A stretch of DNA of 64,000 nt from Bacillota bacterium (lineage in GTDB: Bacteria > Bacillota > Clostridia > Peptostreptococcales > Anaerovoracaceae): NCBI GenBank assembly GCA_017459895.1, contig JAFUCA010000006.1:124001-188000 (forward strand), written 5' to 3'. The position numbers and the translations under genes are program-made. The notes beneath the pieces were generated by a model, which did not search any database, was not told the DNA's origin, and saw only the letters and a program-made list of their open reading frames with translations. This document shows positions 45,295 through 53,295 of the stretch, one piece after another. Within the stretch, counting starts at the first letter, position 1, and every line of letters begins with the position of its first letter.

Positions 45295-46089
45295 ATGAAG
45301 AAGAGAAAAAGAGGAATCGCATGCATTGCGGCACTGGTCATCGCCGTAGCCTTCATGCCGGTCAGCGCGCTGACCGCCCAGCCAGCCTTTGCAGCGGGGA
45401 AGAAGTATGACCTGCCTACGAAGGTGACGTATTACATGAAGGATGGAAAGAAGTGGAAGAAGATCGATACGGAGCATTATACCTACGAGAAAGGAAGACT
45501 CACCTATATTCATATGGACTCATCAGATGAGGATCCCGAGTGGAATGATGATATTACGCTGAAGCATACATACAGGGCAAACGGGAAGCTATCGAAGGTA
45601 GTGGTCCGCGACGAGAACAGTAAAAAAACATATTATTTCAACAAAAAAGGCAGACTGACAAAGGTGGGCAAACAGAAGGTTAAGTACAGTAAAGGTTGGA
45701 TCAGTAAGTTCGGCAAGAAGAAGTACAAGTATACTTTCAAGAAGGGCAAACCAGCGAAGATCCGGTCTTCTATGGGTTATGTCAGATTCAATAGCAAGGG
45801 GCTTGTAACGGAGGAACAGCAGACAAAAATGCCGAAGGACTGGTGGGGGACCGGCACAGAGAATCACTATAAATATACATATGATGATCAGGGTCGAGTG
45901 TCGAAGGTCACCTGCCGTGGGGAAGATACTACGAAAGCAGTCTTCAGCTACGAGACCAGCGTAAAGACAAAATCCTATAAGCGCTGGCTAGCCACCACGT
46001 ACCGGATCGTACGTCGGACAGGAGAGGGTTCGCTGGAAATCGTAGAAAGGATCACATCCGACGTGCCGATGTATTCGACTTACAACTGA
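45295..46089 (+). CDS. Secreted protein with short YD-like repeats, paralog 1
   Basis: 264 residues; GGAGG precedes ATG 45295. The signal peptide ends QPAFAAG, encoded by the 11-mer word (45382). The mature part has repeats of the form Y-x-NGKLSKV/ FNKKGRLTKV / FNSKGLVTEE, like short YD or RHS-type beta repeats, and is strongly basic. It is about 60% alike by eye to the next gene. It starts 27 bp after the preceding surface gene, so the set may be co-transcribed. Function unknown. Confidence 0.7.
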   Translation: MKKRKRGIACIAALVIAVAFMPVSALTAQPAFAAGKKYDLPTKVTYYMKDGKKWKKIDTEHYTYEKGRLTYIHMDSSDEDPEWNDDITLKHTYRANGKLSKVVVRDENSKKTYYFNKKGRLTKVGKQKVKYSKGWISKFGKKKYKYTFKKGKPAKIRSSMGYVRFNSKGLVTEEQQTKMPKDWWGTGTENHYKYTYDDQGRVSKVTCRGEDTTKAVFSYETSVKTKSYKRWLATTYRIVRRTGEGSLEIVERITSDVPMYSTYN

Positions 46090-46165
46090 TGAGATTGGAG
46101 AACCCCATGTAATCTACAGTTGTACAAAGGCTGGGGCAGATGAGGAAGTGCAGGAGGAACAGGGA

Positions 46166-47026
46166 ATGAAGAAGAAGAGAAAGATATGGATCGCATGCAT
46201 TGCGGCGCTGGTCATCGCGGCGGCCTTCATGCCGGTCAGCGCGCTGACCGCAACGCCAGCCTTTGCAGCGGGGAAGAAGTATGACCTGCCTACGAAGGTG
46301 ACGTATTACTATTACCAAAAAAAGAAAAAGAAGTGGAAGCTGTTAGAGGAGCAGCACAACACTTATGAAAAGGGGAGACTGAAGGAAATATACCTTTATG
46401 ATGGGAAATATGAAGATGTTAAGGATCGTGACGATCTTGACGACATTAGTTTGCATGTCACATATACATACAAGACCCGGGCAAACGGGAAGCTGTCAAA
46501 AGTCGTAGTGCGCGACCGCGGTGAAAAGAAAACATTTAATTTTAACAAAAAGGGAAAACTGAAGAATGTAGATGGGTGGAAGGTCAAGCACAAGAAGGGC
46601 TGGATTACCAAACTCGGCGACCGAAAATATAAGTATTCCTTCAAAAAGGGTAAGCCGGTCAAGATCAAATCAACATGGGATGGTCGTGGAGGCTATGTCA
46701 AGTTCAATAAAAAGGGACTGGTGACATTTGAAAGACAAACAAAGCGTAGTAAGTCGGACAAGATAGATGGAACCGATGTAAAAGATCGCTATAAATACAA
46801 GTTCGACAGTAAGGGACGTGTTTCCACCATCATCTATAAAAGTTCCGGATCGCTGTCAAAAGTGAAACTCGAATACGGTCCGGAAGTTAAAACAGGATCC
46901 TACAAGCGTTGGCTCGCGGTAATATACAGGTGTGAAGTCAATATGGGCGGGGGTGAACTTGATATCGTACAGGAGGTCACATCTGACGAACCGACGTTCT
47001 TTGATCCGTTCATGATGGATATATAG
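46166..47026 (+). CDS. Secreted protein with short YD-like repeats, paralog 2
   Basis: 286 residues from ATG 46166 (AGGAGG 9 bases upstream; GTG 46148 is an alternative). Signal peptide and first mature residues (PAFAAGKKYDLPTKVTYY) match paralog 1 almost exactly, then the sequences diverge while keeping the NGKLSKV and FNKKGKL repeats. Its upstream 40 bp, from TGTACAAAGGCTGG to the ATG, nearly repeat those of the next gene. Confidence 0.7.
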   Translation: MKKKRKIWIACIAALVIAAAFMPVSALTATPAFAAGKKYDLPTKVTYYYYQKKKKKWKLLEEQHNTYEKGRLKEIYLYDGKYEDVKDRDDLDDISLHVTYTYKTRANGKLSKVVVRDRGEKKTFNFNKKGKLKNVDGWKVKHKKGWITKLGDRKYKYSFKKGKPVKIKSTWDGRGGYVKFNKKGLVTFERQTKRSKSDKIDGTDVKDRYKYKFDSKGRVSTIIYKSSGSLSKVKLEYGPEVKTGSYKRWLAVIYRCEVNMGGGELDIVQEVTSDEPTFFDPFMMDI

Positions 47027-47077
47027 CACAGCTGTACAAAGGCTGGAGCAGTCGTGAAAGTGCAGGAGGAACAGGGA

Positions 47078-49675
47078 ATGAAGAAGAGAAAGATATGGAT
47101 CGCATGCATTGCGGCGCTGGTCATTGCGGCGGCCTTCATGCCGGTCAGTGCGCTGACCGCAACGCCAGCCTTTGCAGCGGACAAGGCGCAGGGGTCGGCC
47201 ACATTGCAGAAGACCGGCAAGAGTGTCGCAGAGGCTTCCATCAAGCGGAAGGCTCCAACCAAGGCGAAAACGTACACAGTGGCAAAAGGCGTCAGCGTGA
47301 AGTTCAAGGCTAAGGCGTCGGGAAAGGTCAAATACAAGTCCAGCAATAAGAAGGTCCTGACGATCAACAAGAAGACCGGAAAGGCGAAGGCCAAGAAGAC
47401 CGGAAGGGCGAAGATTACGGCGACCTGCGGCGGCAAGAAGGTCGTCTGGAACGTTACGGTCGTCAAAGGAATCAAAAAGATTCAGCGCAAGTCGCCGGCA
47501 GGCGCAGAATTTTCGATGAATATCGGCGGGACAAAGCAGCTCTCCGTGAAGCAAACGCCGGCAAAGCTGAAAAAGGCAGCGCTCAAAGTAACCTATGCGT
47601 CCAGCAAACCGTCGGTAGCGAAGGTGGATCCGAATAAGGGCCGGGTCACTGCGGTCCATGCGGGTAAGGCGAAAATCACAGCAACGAATGTCGCTTCCGG
47701 TAAAAAGGTCAGCTGGAATGTGACTGTCAGCGCGGCGAAGGTCACCAGAGAGCAGGTCGTTGTCATGGCAGCGGGGATGCTTGGTCTGCAGCCACCGGAG
47801 GAGGCAAACATTCAGTATTCCTTCACGGATGTGAAAGACGCGGATCAGCCGGGATTGATCGAAGCAGCTTACCGGTACGGGCTTGTTCCGGAAAGTCCGC
47901 TGAAATTCCGGCCAAAAGAAGCGGCCTCCAGAGAATTCACCGCGTATGTTTTCACAAAAGCCGCCGGATACGAACCGATCGAAGAGAACGCGGTGAGCGC
48001 GGAATGCGCGGACAAGAACGATCTGCAGTACACCTATGAAGATCAGGTGGCGATGGAGTTTGGTGTTTTCGATACGGTGAGCCAGGATTTCCGGCCGGAT
48101 CAGGAAGTCACAACGAAGGAATTCGAGCGCTTGAAGCTGACGTTAACCGAAACTCTGGCGGAGCCGGATCTGGGCGAAGGAGTAAGAACCTCTTACGAAT
48201 TGGCCGATGGAGTTGAGGAGGTTACAGCCGATTACACGATAGGAGAACAGGGGGACCGCCTGATTCTCAGTAAATTGAGCGATGTGGGGCTCTTCCGGAA
48301 GGGTCACACCTACCTGGTGACGCAGCGGTCCGATGAAAACCAGAAGATCGCGATCCGCGCAAAAACCGTCGATTATTCATTGCCCGGCGGGTATGTTCTG
48401 TTCGAGACGCCTTCGATGAAGGAAGTCCTGAAATCGGCGCAGGTCATCGGTTCTCAGACCGAGGGCGAAGCCGAGTTTATTCCGGAGGAGGGCGTTACGT
48501 TCACGACCGGAGGAGGAAATTATAAGAAGGGCGCCTCCGCGTCAGGTTCCTGCAGTTTAGGAAAGGAGATCAATGTCAGTCTTGACAAAGGTAAGATCAA
48601 CGCATTGATGGAAGCGTTCGGCTGCAGCTCCAAACTGGAGCAAAGTCTGGACTTTACCTTCTCTATCGATCGCCTGGATTACGATGTTGACTGTGGATGG
48701 TCCGGGATCAAGAAGATGTATCTTGCTGCTGACATTCAGGAAAAGCTTAAGTATTCAGCAAAGTATGAGAATACATTTATTGATGATGATATTTCAGCAG
48801 TGGAGGGTGTGGTTGCATTCCCGATCGGAAAATTCATGGTCACACTGCCTTATGGCTTCACCGTCGATTACGAAATCATAGCGAGGCTCGATGTGAGCGG
48901 ATCCATCGAACTCACAGCCGTAGCAGGGCAGACCGTGGGAATCGAGATGGTGGGCGATCATCTGAGAAAAATCGCAGAGACAACAAAGCGCGAGATCACC
49001 TTCAATATGGACGGAAAGGTCAGAATCGGTCCGGAGTTCGATCTCACATTGAAATTTGCGGAAGTGATCGACCTCGTTTCGATGGGGGCTTATGTCGGTC
49101 CGGGAATGACATTCCATGCGGATCGAACGTTCTACGTCGGTGAACCGGACATATACTGTGTAGATGCTAAGATGTTTCTCTTCTTAGACCTTTGGTTCGA
49201 GGGAGATATTCTGGAGTCATTCGATCCATGGGGTAGAGATTTTAAGAAGGAATTCACGATATTTGATGAGAACAATTCGCCGCTGAGATTACTGATGCAT
49301 TTTGAAGAGACCGGACCGAAGGACTTCTGCACGCGGCAGGATATGCAGGTGGCTCCACCGGCGGAGCCTACCGATGGCGACATTATCTACAACGGCAATG
49401 GTGCCACCAGCGGATCGATGGAGCCCACGACCCTGAAAAACGGATCGGGCAAACTCAGCAAAAACCGTTTCCAGAAGACCGGGGACACCTTCTGGGGCTG
49501 GTCCACCGATCCGAATGCTACAAGCATCACCTATGCGGACGGAGCAGCGATCAACGTCAAGGGAAAGATCACCCTGTATGCGATCTGGAAGAGCAAAGTC
49601 AGAGGAACCATCGTCTACAACGGCAACGGTTCCACCAGCGGGAGCATGTCCTCCCAGTCTTATACCAACGCGTAG
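47078..49675 (+). CDS. Large secreted Ig-like protein ending at an in-frame TAG
   Basis: 865 residues from ATG 47078 (AGGAGG site); the leader from TGTACAAAGGCTGG through PAFA nearly equals that of the previous gene, but the mature protein is unrelated. Two lysine-rich Big2-like domains (about 60-220), an SLH-like stretch (VVVMAAGMLGLQPPEEANIQ... about 225-370), a long beta-rich region (about 380-760), and Listeria-Bacteroides (InlB B-type) repeats from about 765. It stops at TAG 49673-49675 in the middle of a repeat whose remainder continues in frame. SLH-like modules would bind cell-wall polymer. Confidence 0.75.
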   Translation: MKKRKIWIACIAALVIAAAFMPVSALTATPAFAADKAQGSATLQKTGKSVAEASIKRKAPTKAKTYTVAKGVSVKFKAKASGKVKYKSSNKKVLTINKKTGKAKAKKTGRAKITATCGGKKVVWNVTVVKGIKKIQRKSPAGAEFSMNIGGTKQLSVKQTPAKLKKAALKVTYASSKPSVAKVDPNKGRVTAVHAGKAKITATNVASGKKVSWNVTVSAAKVTREQVVVMAAGMLGLQPPEEANIQYSFTDVKDADQPGLIEAAYRYGLVPESPLKFRPKEAASREFTAYVFTKAAGYEPIEENAVSAECADKNDLQYTYEDQVAMEFGVFDTVSQDFRPDQEVTTKEFERLKLTLTETLAEPDLGEGVRTSYELADGVEEVTADYTIGEQGDRLILSKLSDVGLFRKGHTYLVTQRSDENQKIAIRAKTVDYSLPGGYVLFETPSMKEVLKSAQVIGSQTEGEAEFIPEEGVTFTTGGGNYKKGASASGSCSLGKEINVSLDKGKINALMEAFGCSSKLEQSLDFTFSIDRLDYDVDCGWSGIKKMYLAADIQEKLKYSAKYENTFIDDDISAVEGVVAFPIGKFMVTLPYGFTVDYEIIARLDVSGSIELTAVAGQTVGIEMVGDHLRKIAETTKREITFNMDGKVRIGPEFDLTLKFAEVIDLVSMGAYVGPGMTFHADRTFYVGEPDIYCVDAKMFLFLDLWFEGDILESFDPWGRDFKKEFTIFDENNSPLRLLMHFEETGPKDFCTRQDMQVAPPAEPTDGDIIYNGNGATSGSMEPTTLKNGSGKLSKNRFQKTGDTFWGWSTDPNATSITYADGAAINVKGKITLYAIWKSKVRGTIVYNGNGSTSGSMSSQSYTNA

Positions 49676-50056
49676 GCGACATTAAAGACGAATGCGTTTA
49701 AAAAGACCGGGTACAACTTCAAAGGCTGGACAACGGAGCCGAATGGCAGTATCATTTACACAGACGGGCAGAGCGTTGCCCTGTCCGGGGGGACGATCAC
49801 CCTGTATGCGGCCTGGGAAGCTGCGCCTGCCGGTGTAACAGTCACATATAACGCGAACGGCGGAACAGGAACCATGAATCCCACATTCCTGAAGAACGGA
49901 AGCGGCAAGCTGAGCAAGAATGTGTTCAAGCGAACCGGCTACAGATTCGAGGGCTGGAGCACAAACAAGAATGCAACGGCGGCGACCTATGCCGATGGAT
50001 CCGCGGTTAAGTTCAGCCAGGATACTACGGTCTATGCGGTGTGGAAGTTGCAGTAA
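49676..50056 (+). pseudogene. In-frame 3' continuation of the InlB-repeat protein
   Basis: From 49676 the frame continues without a stop to TAA 50054-50056, giving another about 126 residues with repeats (ATLKTNAFKKTGYNFKGW; LSKNVFKRTGYRFEGW; YAVWKLQ). The repeat consensus predicts Gln or a similar residue where the TAG sits, so CAG to TAG is the simplest event. The part from ATG 49874 has no ribosome-binding site and is not a likely gene of its own. Confidence 0.8.
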
Positions 50057-50077
50057 CGGAGGAGAAAGGAGACCTCG

Positions 50078-50701
50078 ATGCTAAAAAAACTGGCGGCCTG
50101 TATTATGGTAATGGCCATTGCAGTGGCATTCATGCCAACCTCAGCCTTTGCAGGATCAAAGACCGTGAAGATGACAGCATCCAATAAAGTCGTTATAAAC
50201 GGCGACTATGCGTACTGTGCGGGAGCCAGCGGGATCTACAAGGTGAAGGTGAAGAAGGGCAAGGCGACCAGTATCAAGCGCCTGGTCAAAAATAACGAAG
50301 TCTTCGGCGCATACAGTTACTATGATGCCATGAAGAAAAAAGGCAAGTACCTGTACTACCGGGAAGGCGGCGAAGGAACGGTCGGCTACATCAACAGAGT
50401 CAATGTTTCTTCGGGAAAGCAGAAGTCTCTGGCAATGATCGGCTTCCAGGGGGACTATGTGATCAAGGGCAAGAAAATCTACTATTACAAGTACGATGAG
50501 GAGAGCGACAATCCGCCGAAGCGCGAGATGAAGCTGAACGGAAAGAACAAGAAAAAGTCCTCCAAGAAGGCAGTGCTGAAGACAAGAACCAGCAATGAGC
50601 CGGGCTACACAGTCAAAATCCGGGAGAAAGGAGACTACGTCAGGGACTACCTGGAGACCCCGAAGGGGACCTACTACCTGGGCAAGGCAAAAATCTGGTA
50701 A
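50078..50701 (+). CDS. Small secreted basic protein
   Basis: 207 residues; GGAGAAAGGAG upstream of ATG 50078. Signal peptide ends SAFAGS (coding DNA is a one-mismatch 11-mer). The mature chain resembles DUF5050-type propeller-like repeats (VVINGDYAYCAGASGIYKV, KKKGKYLYYREG, QGDYVIKGKKIYYYK), which are often in Gram-positive cell-wall proteins. A good terminator follows. Confidence 0.65.
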   Translation: MLKKLAACIMVMAIAVAFMPTSAFAGSKTVKMTASNKVVINGDYAYCAGASGIYKVKVKKGKATSIKRLVKNNEVFGAYSYYDAMKKKGKYLYYREGGEGTVGYINRVNVSSGKQKSLAMIGFQGDYVIKGKKIYYYKYDEESDNPPKREMKLNGKNKKKSSKKAVLKTRTSNEPGYTVKIREKGDYVRDYLETPKGTYYLGKAKIW

Positions 50702-50726
50702 ATTGGAAGCGAGGCTTTCACTCTAG

Positions 50727-50768
50727 ACTCAAAACGCAGGACCGGCCTACCGCCGGTCCTTTTGAGTG
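50727..50768 (+). terminator. Terminator after the surface-protein run
   Basis: AGGACCGGC (50738-50746) pairs with GCCGGTCCT (50752-50760), flanked by ACTCAAAA and TTTTGAGT, so it can work in both directions. Confidence 0.85.
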
Positions 50769-50863
50769 CTGCCCCAGCCTTTGCAGGTGTAGTGCTTGAC
50801 AAAGCCTCCAAGAAAAAGTACAATTTATGGTACAGAAAAGTGTACGAATCAGGAGGCGAGCAG

Positions 50864-51130
50864 ATGATTGCTGCGAATTATTCAACACTGCGAAGCAGAC
50901 TGAAAGAGTTCTGTGACAGAGTCTGCGATGAGAAAGAGGTTCTGATTATTACAAGAAAAGAAGACCGAAATGTCGTGATGATGAGCCTCGAGCAATACAA
51001 CAGGATCGAGAAGTATCTCAGAAACATGAGGTATCTTTCGATGCTCAGAGAAAGCGATGAACAGCTTCAAAGCGGCAGAGTTATCGTGAAGACAATGGAG
51101 GAGTTGGAGGAACTGGCCAGGGATGAGTAA
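50864..51130 (+). CDS. yefM: YefM/Phd-type antitoxin
   Basis: 88 residues from ATG 50864 (AGGAGG 7 bases upstream; the frame is open to 50762 but that part lies next to the terminator). ANYSTLRSRLKEFCDRVCDEKEVLIITRKEDRNVVMMSLEQYNRIEKYLRN is the classic Phd/YefM fold, which binds the promoter and wraps its toxin with the C terminus. The partner YoeB is reduced to fragments (51123-51207), so the antitoxin is an orphan; it may still repress its own promoter or counter a related toxin elsewhere. Confidence 0.9.
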   Translation: MIAANYSTLRSRLKEFCDRVCDEKEVLIITRKEDRNVVMMSLEQYNRIEKYLRNMRYLSMLRESDEQLQSGRVIVKTMEELEELARDE

Positions 51131-51207
51131 AATCGTCTCGTCTCGTCTATGAAGTCTCCGAAGATCAGATCATTGTGAAAGCCTGCAAAGGACACTATGA
51201 AGAATAG
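51123..51207 (+). pseudogene. YoeB toxin remnant, internally deleted
   Basis: ATG 51123 overlaps the yefM stop as in intact loci and reads MSKIVS, then stops after three more codons. From 51139 the +1 frame encodes RLVYEVSEDQIIVKACKGHYEE and a stop at 51205, which matches the C terminus of YoeB with its catalytic His and final Tyr. About 55-60 central residues are gone and the frame is lost. Confidence 0.85.
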
Positions 51208-51649
51208 CCCATTTCTTACCCGCCGAGATAGCTGTCACAGCGCAGCTGAAAGACGGAACGAAACGAAAGTGAAATTTAGCTGTTTTGATGATGACGGAAC
51301 GAAACACCGCAGTTTCTTTCGCTGGTTCGATCCATAGGCTCTGGCTCGGTCCAATCGAACTCATAAACCATAAATAATCGGGACAAATCCCATTCGCTGA
51401 TGCTTGAAATCCAGGATTTGTCCTAAAAGATCCTAAGATATACGAGGTTTCGATCCGCATGCATCAAAAGTGCCTATAATGTCGTTTCTATTGGACGGAG
51501 TCCGGCAGGCCATGGCATCTCGCAGGCGATGTGTGAACAGCAGCAGCTCCAGCCTTTGCATGCCCCGAAGTATAAGTTTCTGTTCCCTTCCCTGCGGCAA
51601 AGGAGTATCATAGAACCAGAGAATCGGTGCTATGAAATGGAGGGAAACT
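51208..51649. other. Gap with one inverted repeat and the 11-mer word
   Basis: No gene found. GGACAAATCC (51381-51390) and GGATTTGTCC (51414-51423) form a unit with 33-bp offset like those of the arrays. GGAACGAAAC occurs twice (near 51257 and 51293). TATAAT-like TATAAT at 51475-51480 may be a promoter of the hydantoinase gene. CCAGCCTTTGC lies at 51549. Confidence 0.5.
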
Positions 51650-53047
51650 ATGTCAACATTGATCAGAAACGGAATCATCGTCACGGCGGACGGTGAGCAG
51701 AAGGCGGACCTGTACATGGACGGCGAGAGCATCGTAGCCATCGGAGAGGGACTCGCGTATGAAGCGGACGAGGTGATCGATGCGGAGGGCAAATACATCC
51801 TGCCCGGCGGCGTCGACCAGCACGTCCATTTTTCGTTCACGTATAAGGGCAGCAAGACCCGGGGGTTTGAGACGTCCAACGCGGCGGCGGTGGGCGGCAC
51901 TACCACGCTGATCGAGTTTGTCAATCAGGAGAAGGGCTGCGGGCTGGTGGAGACCATCGACGACTATCGCAGGACCGACGCGGAGGGCATCGCCATGGTG
52001 GACTACGCGTTCCACAGCGTTATGACGGATCCCAGGGACGAGGTGATCGAGGAGATTCCGGATCTCGCAAAGGCTGGATATCCGACGATGAAGCTGTTCA
52101 TGGCGTACAAAGGCCAGTTTTTCCATGCGGACGATGACGCGATCCTGAAGGCGCTGCAGAAGGGCAAGGAAGCCGGCGTTACGGTGATGGTCCACGCGGA
52201 GAACGCGGATATGATCGACGTGCTGACAAAGCAGCTGATCGCCGAGGGCAAGGTGGGCCCGTATTATCACGCGGTCAGCCGGCCGCCGGTGGTGGAGGCG
52301 GAAGCGACCCGCCGGGCGATCTATCTGGCGGAGCTGGCGGATGCTCCGCTGTACGTGGTTCACGTCACCTGTAAGGAAGCCCTGGCGGAAGTCAAGGCGG
52401 CTTATCAGAGGGGACAGCGGGTCTTCGGAGAAACCTGCGCTCACTATCTGGTGCTGGATGAGTCCGACCTGGGCCGCCCGGGATTTGAAGGCGCGAAGTA
52501 CGTCTGCTCGCCGGCCCTGCGCACGGAAGAGCACAGGGAGGCGCTTTGGGAAGCCGTCGACCGCAAGTGGCTCAATGCCATCAGCTCCGATCACTGCGGG
52601 TTCGACTACGCCGAGCAGAAGCACATGGGATACGGAGAGGGCAAGTCCTTTGCGGACATCCCCAACGGGGCACCGTCCCTGCAGAACCGTCTGAACATCC
52701 TTTGGACTTACGGCGTGTGCGAAGGCAGGATCAGCCGCAGCCGTCTGGTGGATCTGTATGCGACCACCCCGGCCAAGGTCAACGGCCTAGTGAAGAAGGG
52801 CCAGCTGGCGCCGGGCTTCGACGGCGACGTGGTCATCTTTGATCCGTCCTATGAAGGCTTGATCTCGGCAGAGACCAACCTGGAAGGCGTGGATTATTCT
52901 CCGTTTGAGGGCTTCGCTCAGAAGGGCCGCCCGGAGACCGTCTTCCTGCGGGGACAGAAGATCGTCGAGGACGGCAGGTACATCGGTCAGAAGGGCCAGG
53001 GCCGGTTCATCCCCGGGGAGCCCTTCGGCGCAGCGTATAAGCGGTAG
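51650..53047 (+). CDS. hydA: Dihydropyrimidinase / D-hydantoinase
   Basis: 465 residues from ATG 51650 (GGAGGG upstream; the open frame starts 18 bases earlier). Metal ligands appear as GVDQHVHFSF, PTMKLFMAYKGQF (the lysine that is carboxylated), VHAENAD, VHVTCKEAL and SSDHCGFDY. The enzyme opens the ring of dihydrouracil, dihydrothymine or hydantoins. The N-carbamoyl amino-acid amidohydrolase downstream completes the pathway to the amino acid. The word GCAAAGGCTGG (52067) is read AKAG. Confidence 0.92.
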   Translation: MSTLIRNGIIVTADGEQKADLYMDGESIVAIGEGLAYEADEVIDAEGKYILPGGVDQHVHFSFTYKGSKTRGFETSNAAAVGGTTTLIEFVNQEKGCGLVETIDDYRRTDAEGIAMVDYAFHSVMTDPRDEVIEEIPDLAKAGYPTMKLFMAYKGQFFHADDDAILKALQKGKEAGVTVMVHAENADMIDVLTKQLIAEGKVGPYYHAVSRPPVVEAEATRRAIYLAELADAPLYVVHVTCKEALAEVKAAYQRGQRVFGETCAHYLVLDESDLGRPGFEGAKYVCSPALRTEEHREALWEAVDRKWLNAISSDHCGFDYAEQKHMGYGEGKSFADIPNGAPSLQNRLNILWTYGVCEGRISRSRLVDLYATTPAKVNGLVKKGQLAPGFDGDVVIFDPSYEGLISAETNLEGVDYSPFEGFAQKGRPETVFLRGQKIVEDGRYIGQKGQGRFIPGEPFGAAYKR

Positions 53048-53105
53048 GGATTTGCGGAGAAGGACTGCCGATTCGTTGAGGCAGTCTGCCGCTTTGACTG
53101 GCGTA

Positions 53106-53229
53106 GGGTGGTATTGCCGGAACTCATGGGGAAGTAACCCCATGAGGTATACAAATACTACCCCATTTTGGGGAAGTATATGACATTACATGGGGAGGTA
53201 ACCCCATGGATTTTGCCAATACTACCCCA
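53106..53229. repeat. Two 64-bp direct copies of a nested palindrome
   Basis: Each copy has GGGKNGTAT (53106, 53170), CATGGGG (53125, 53189), TAACCCCATG (53135, 53199) and AATACTACCCC (53154, 53218), each pair 64 bp apart. CATGGGG/CCCCATG and GGGGNAGTAT/AATACTACCCC are nested inverted arms. The gap lies between hydA and its partner hydrolase. Confidence 0.75.
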
Positions 53230-53295
53230 CGAAGTGCTCCTTACTGGGAAAAATGAGGTCAGGAATAGAGAAGAAATGAGGCCAGGAACATAAAA

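Noticed and set aside
49673-49675. TAG as pyrrolysine codon
   Set aside because: No pyl genes in view, and the repeat consensus predicts Gln; a mutation or error is simpler.
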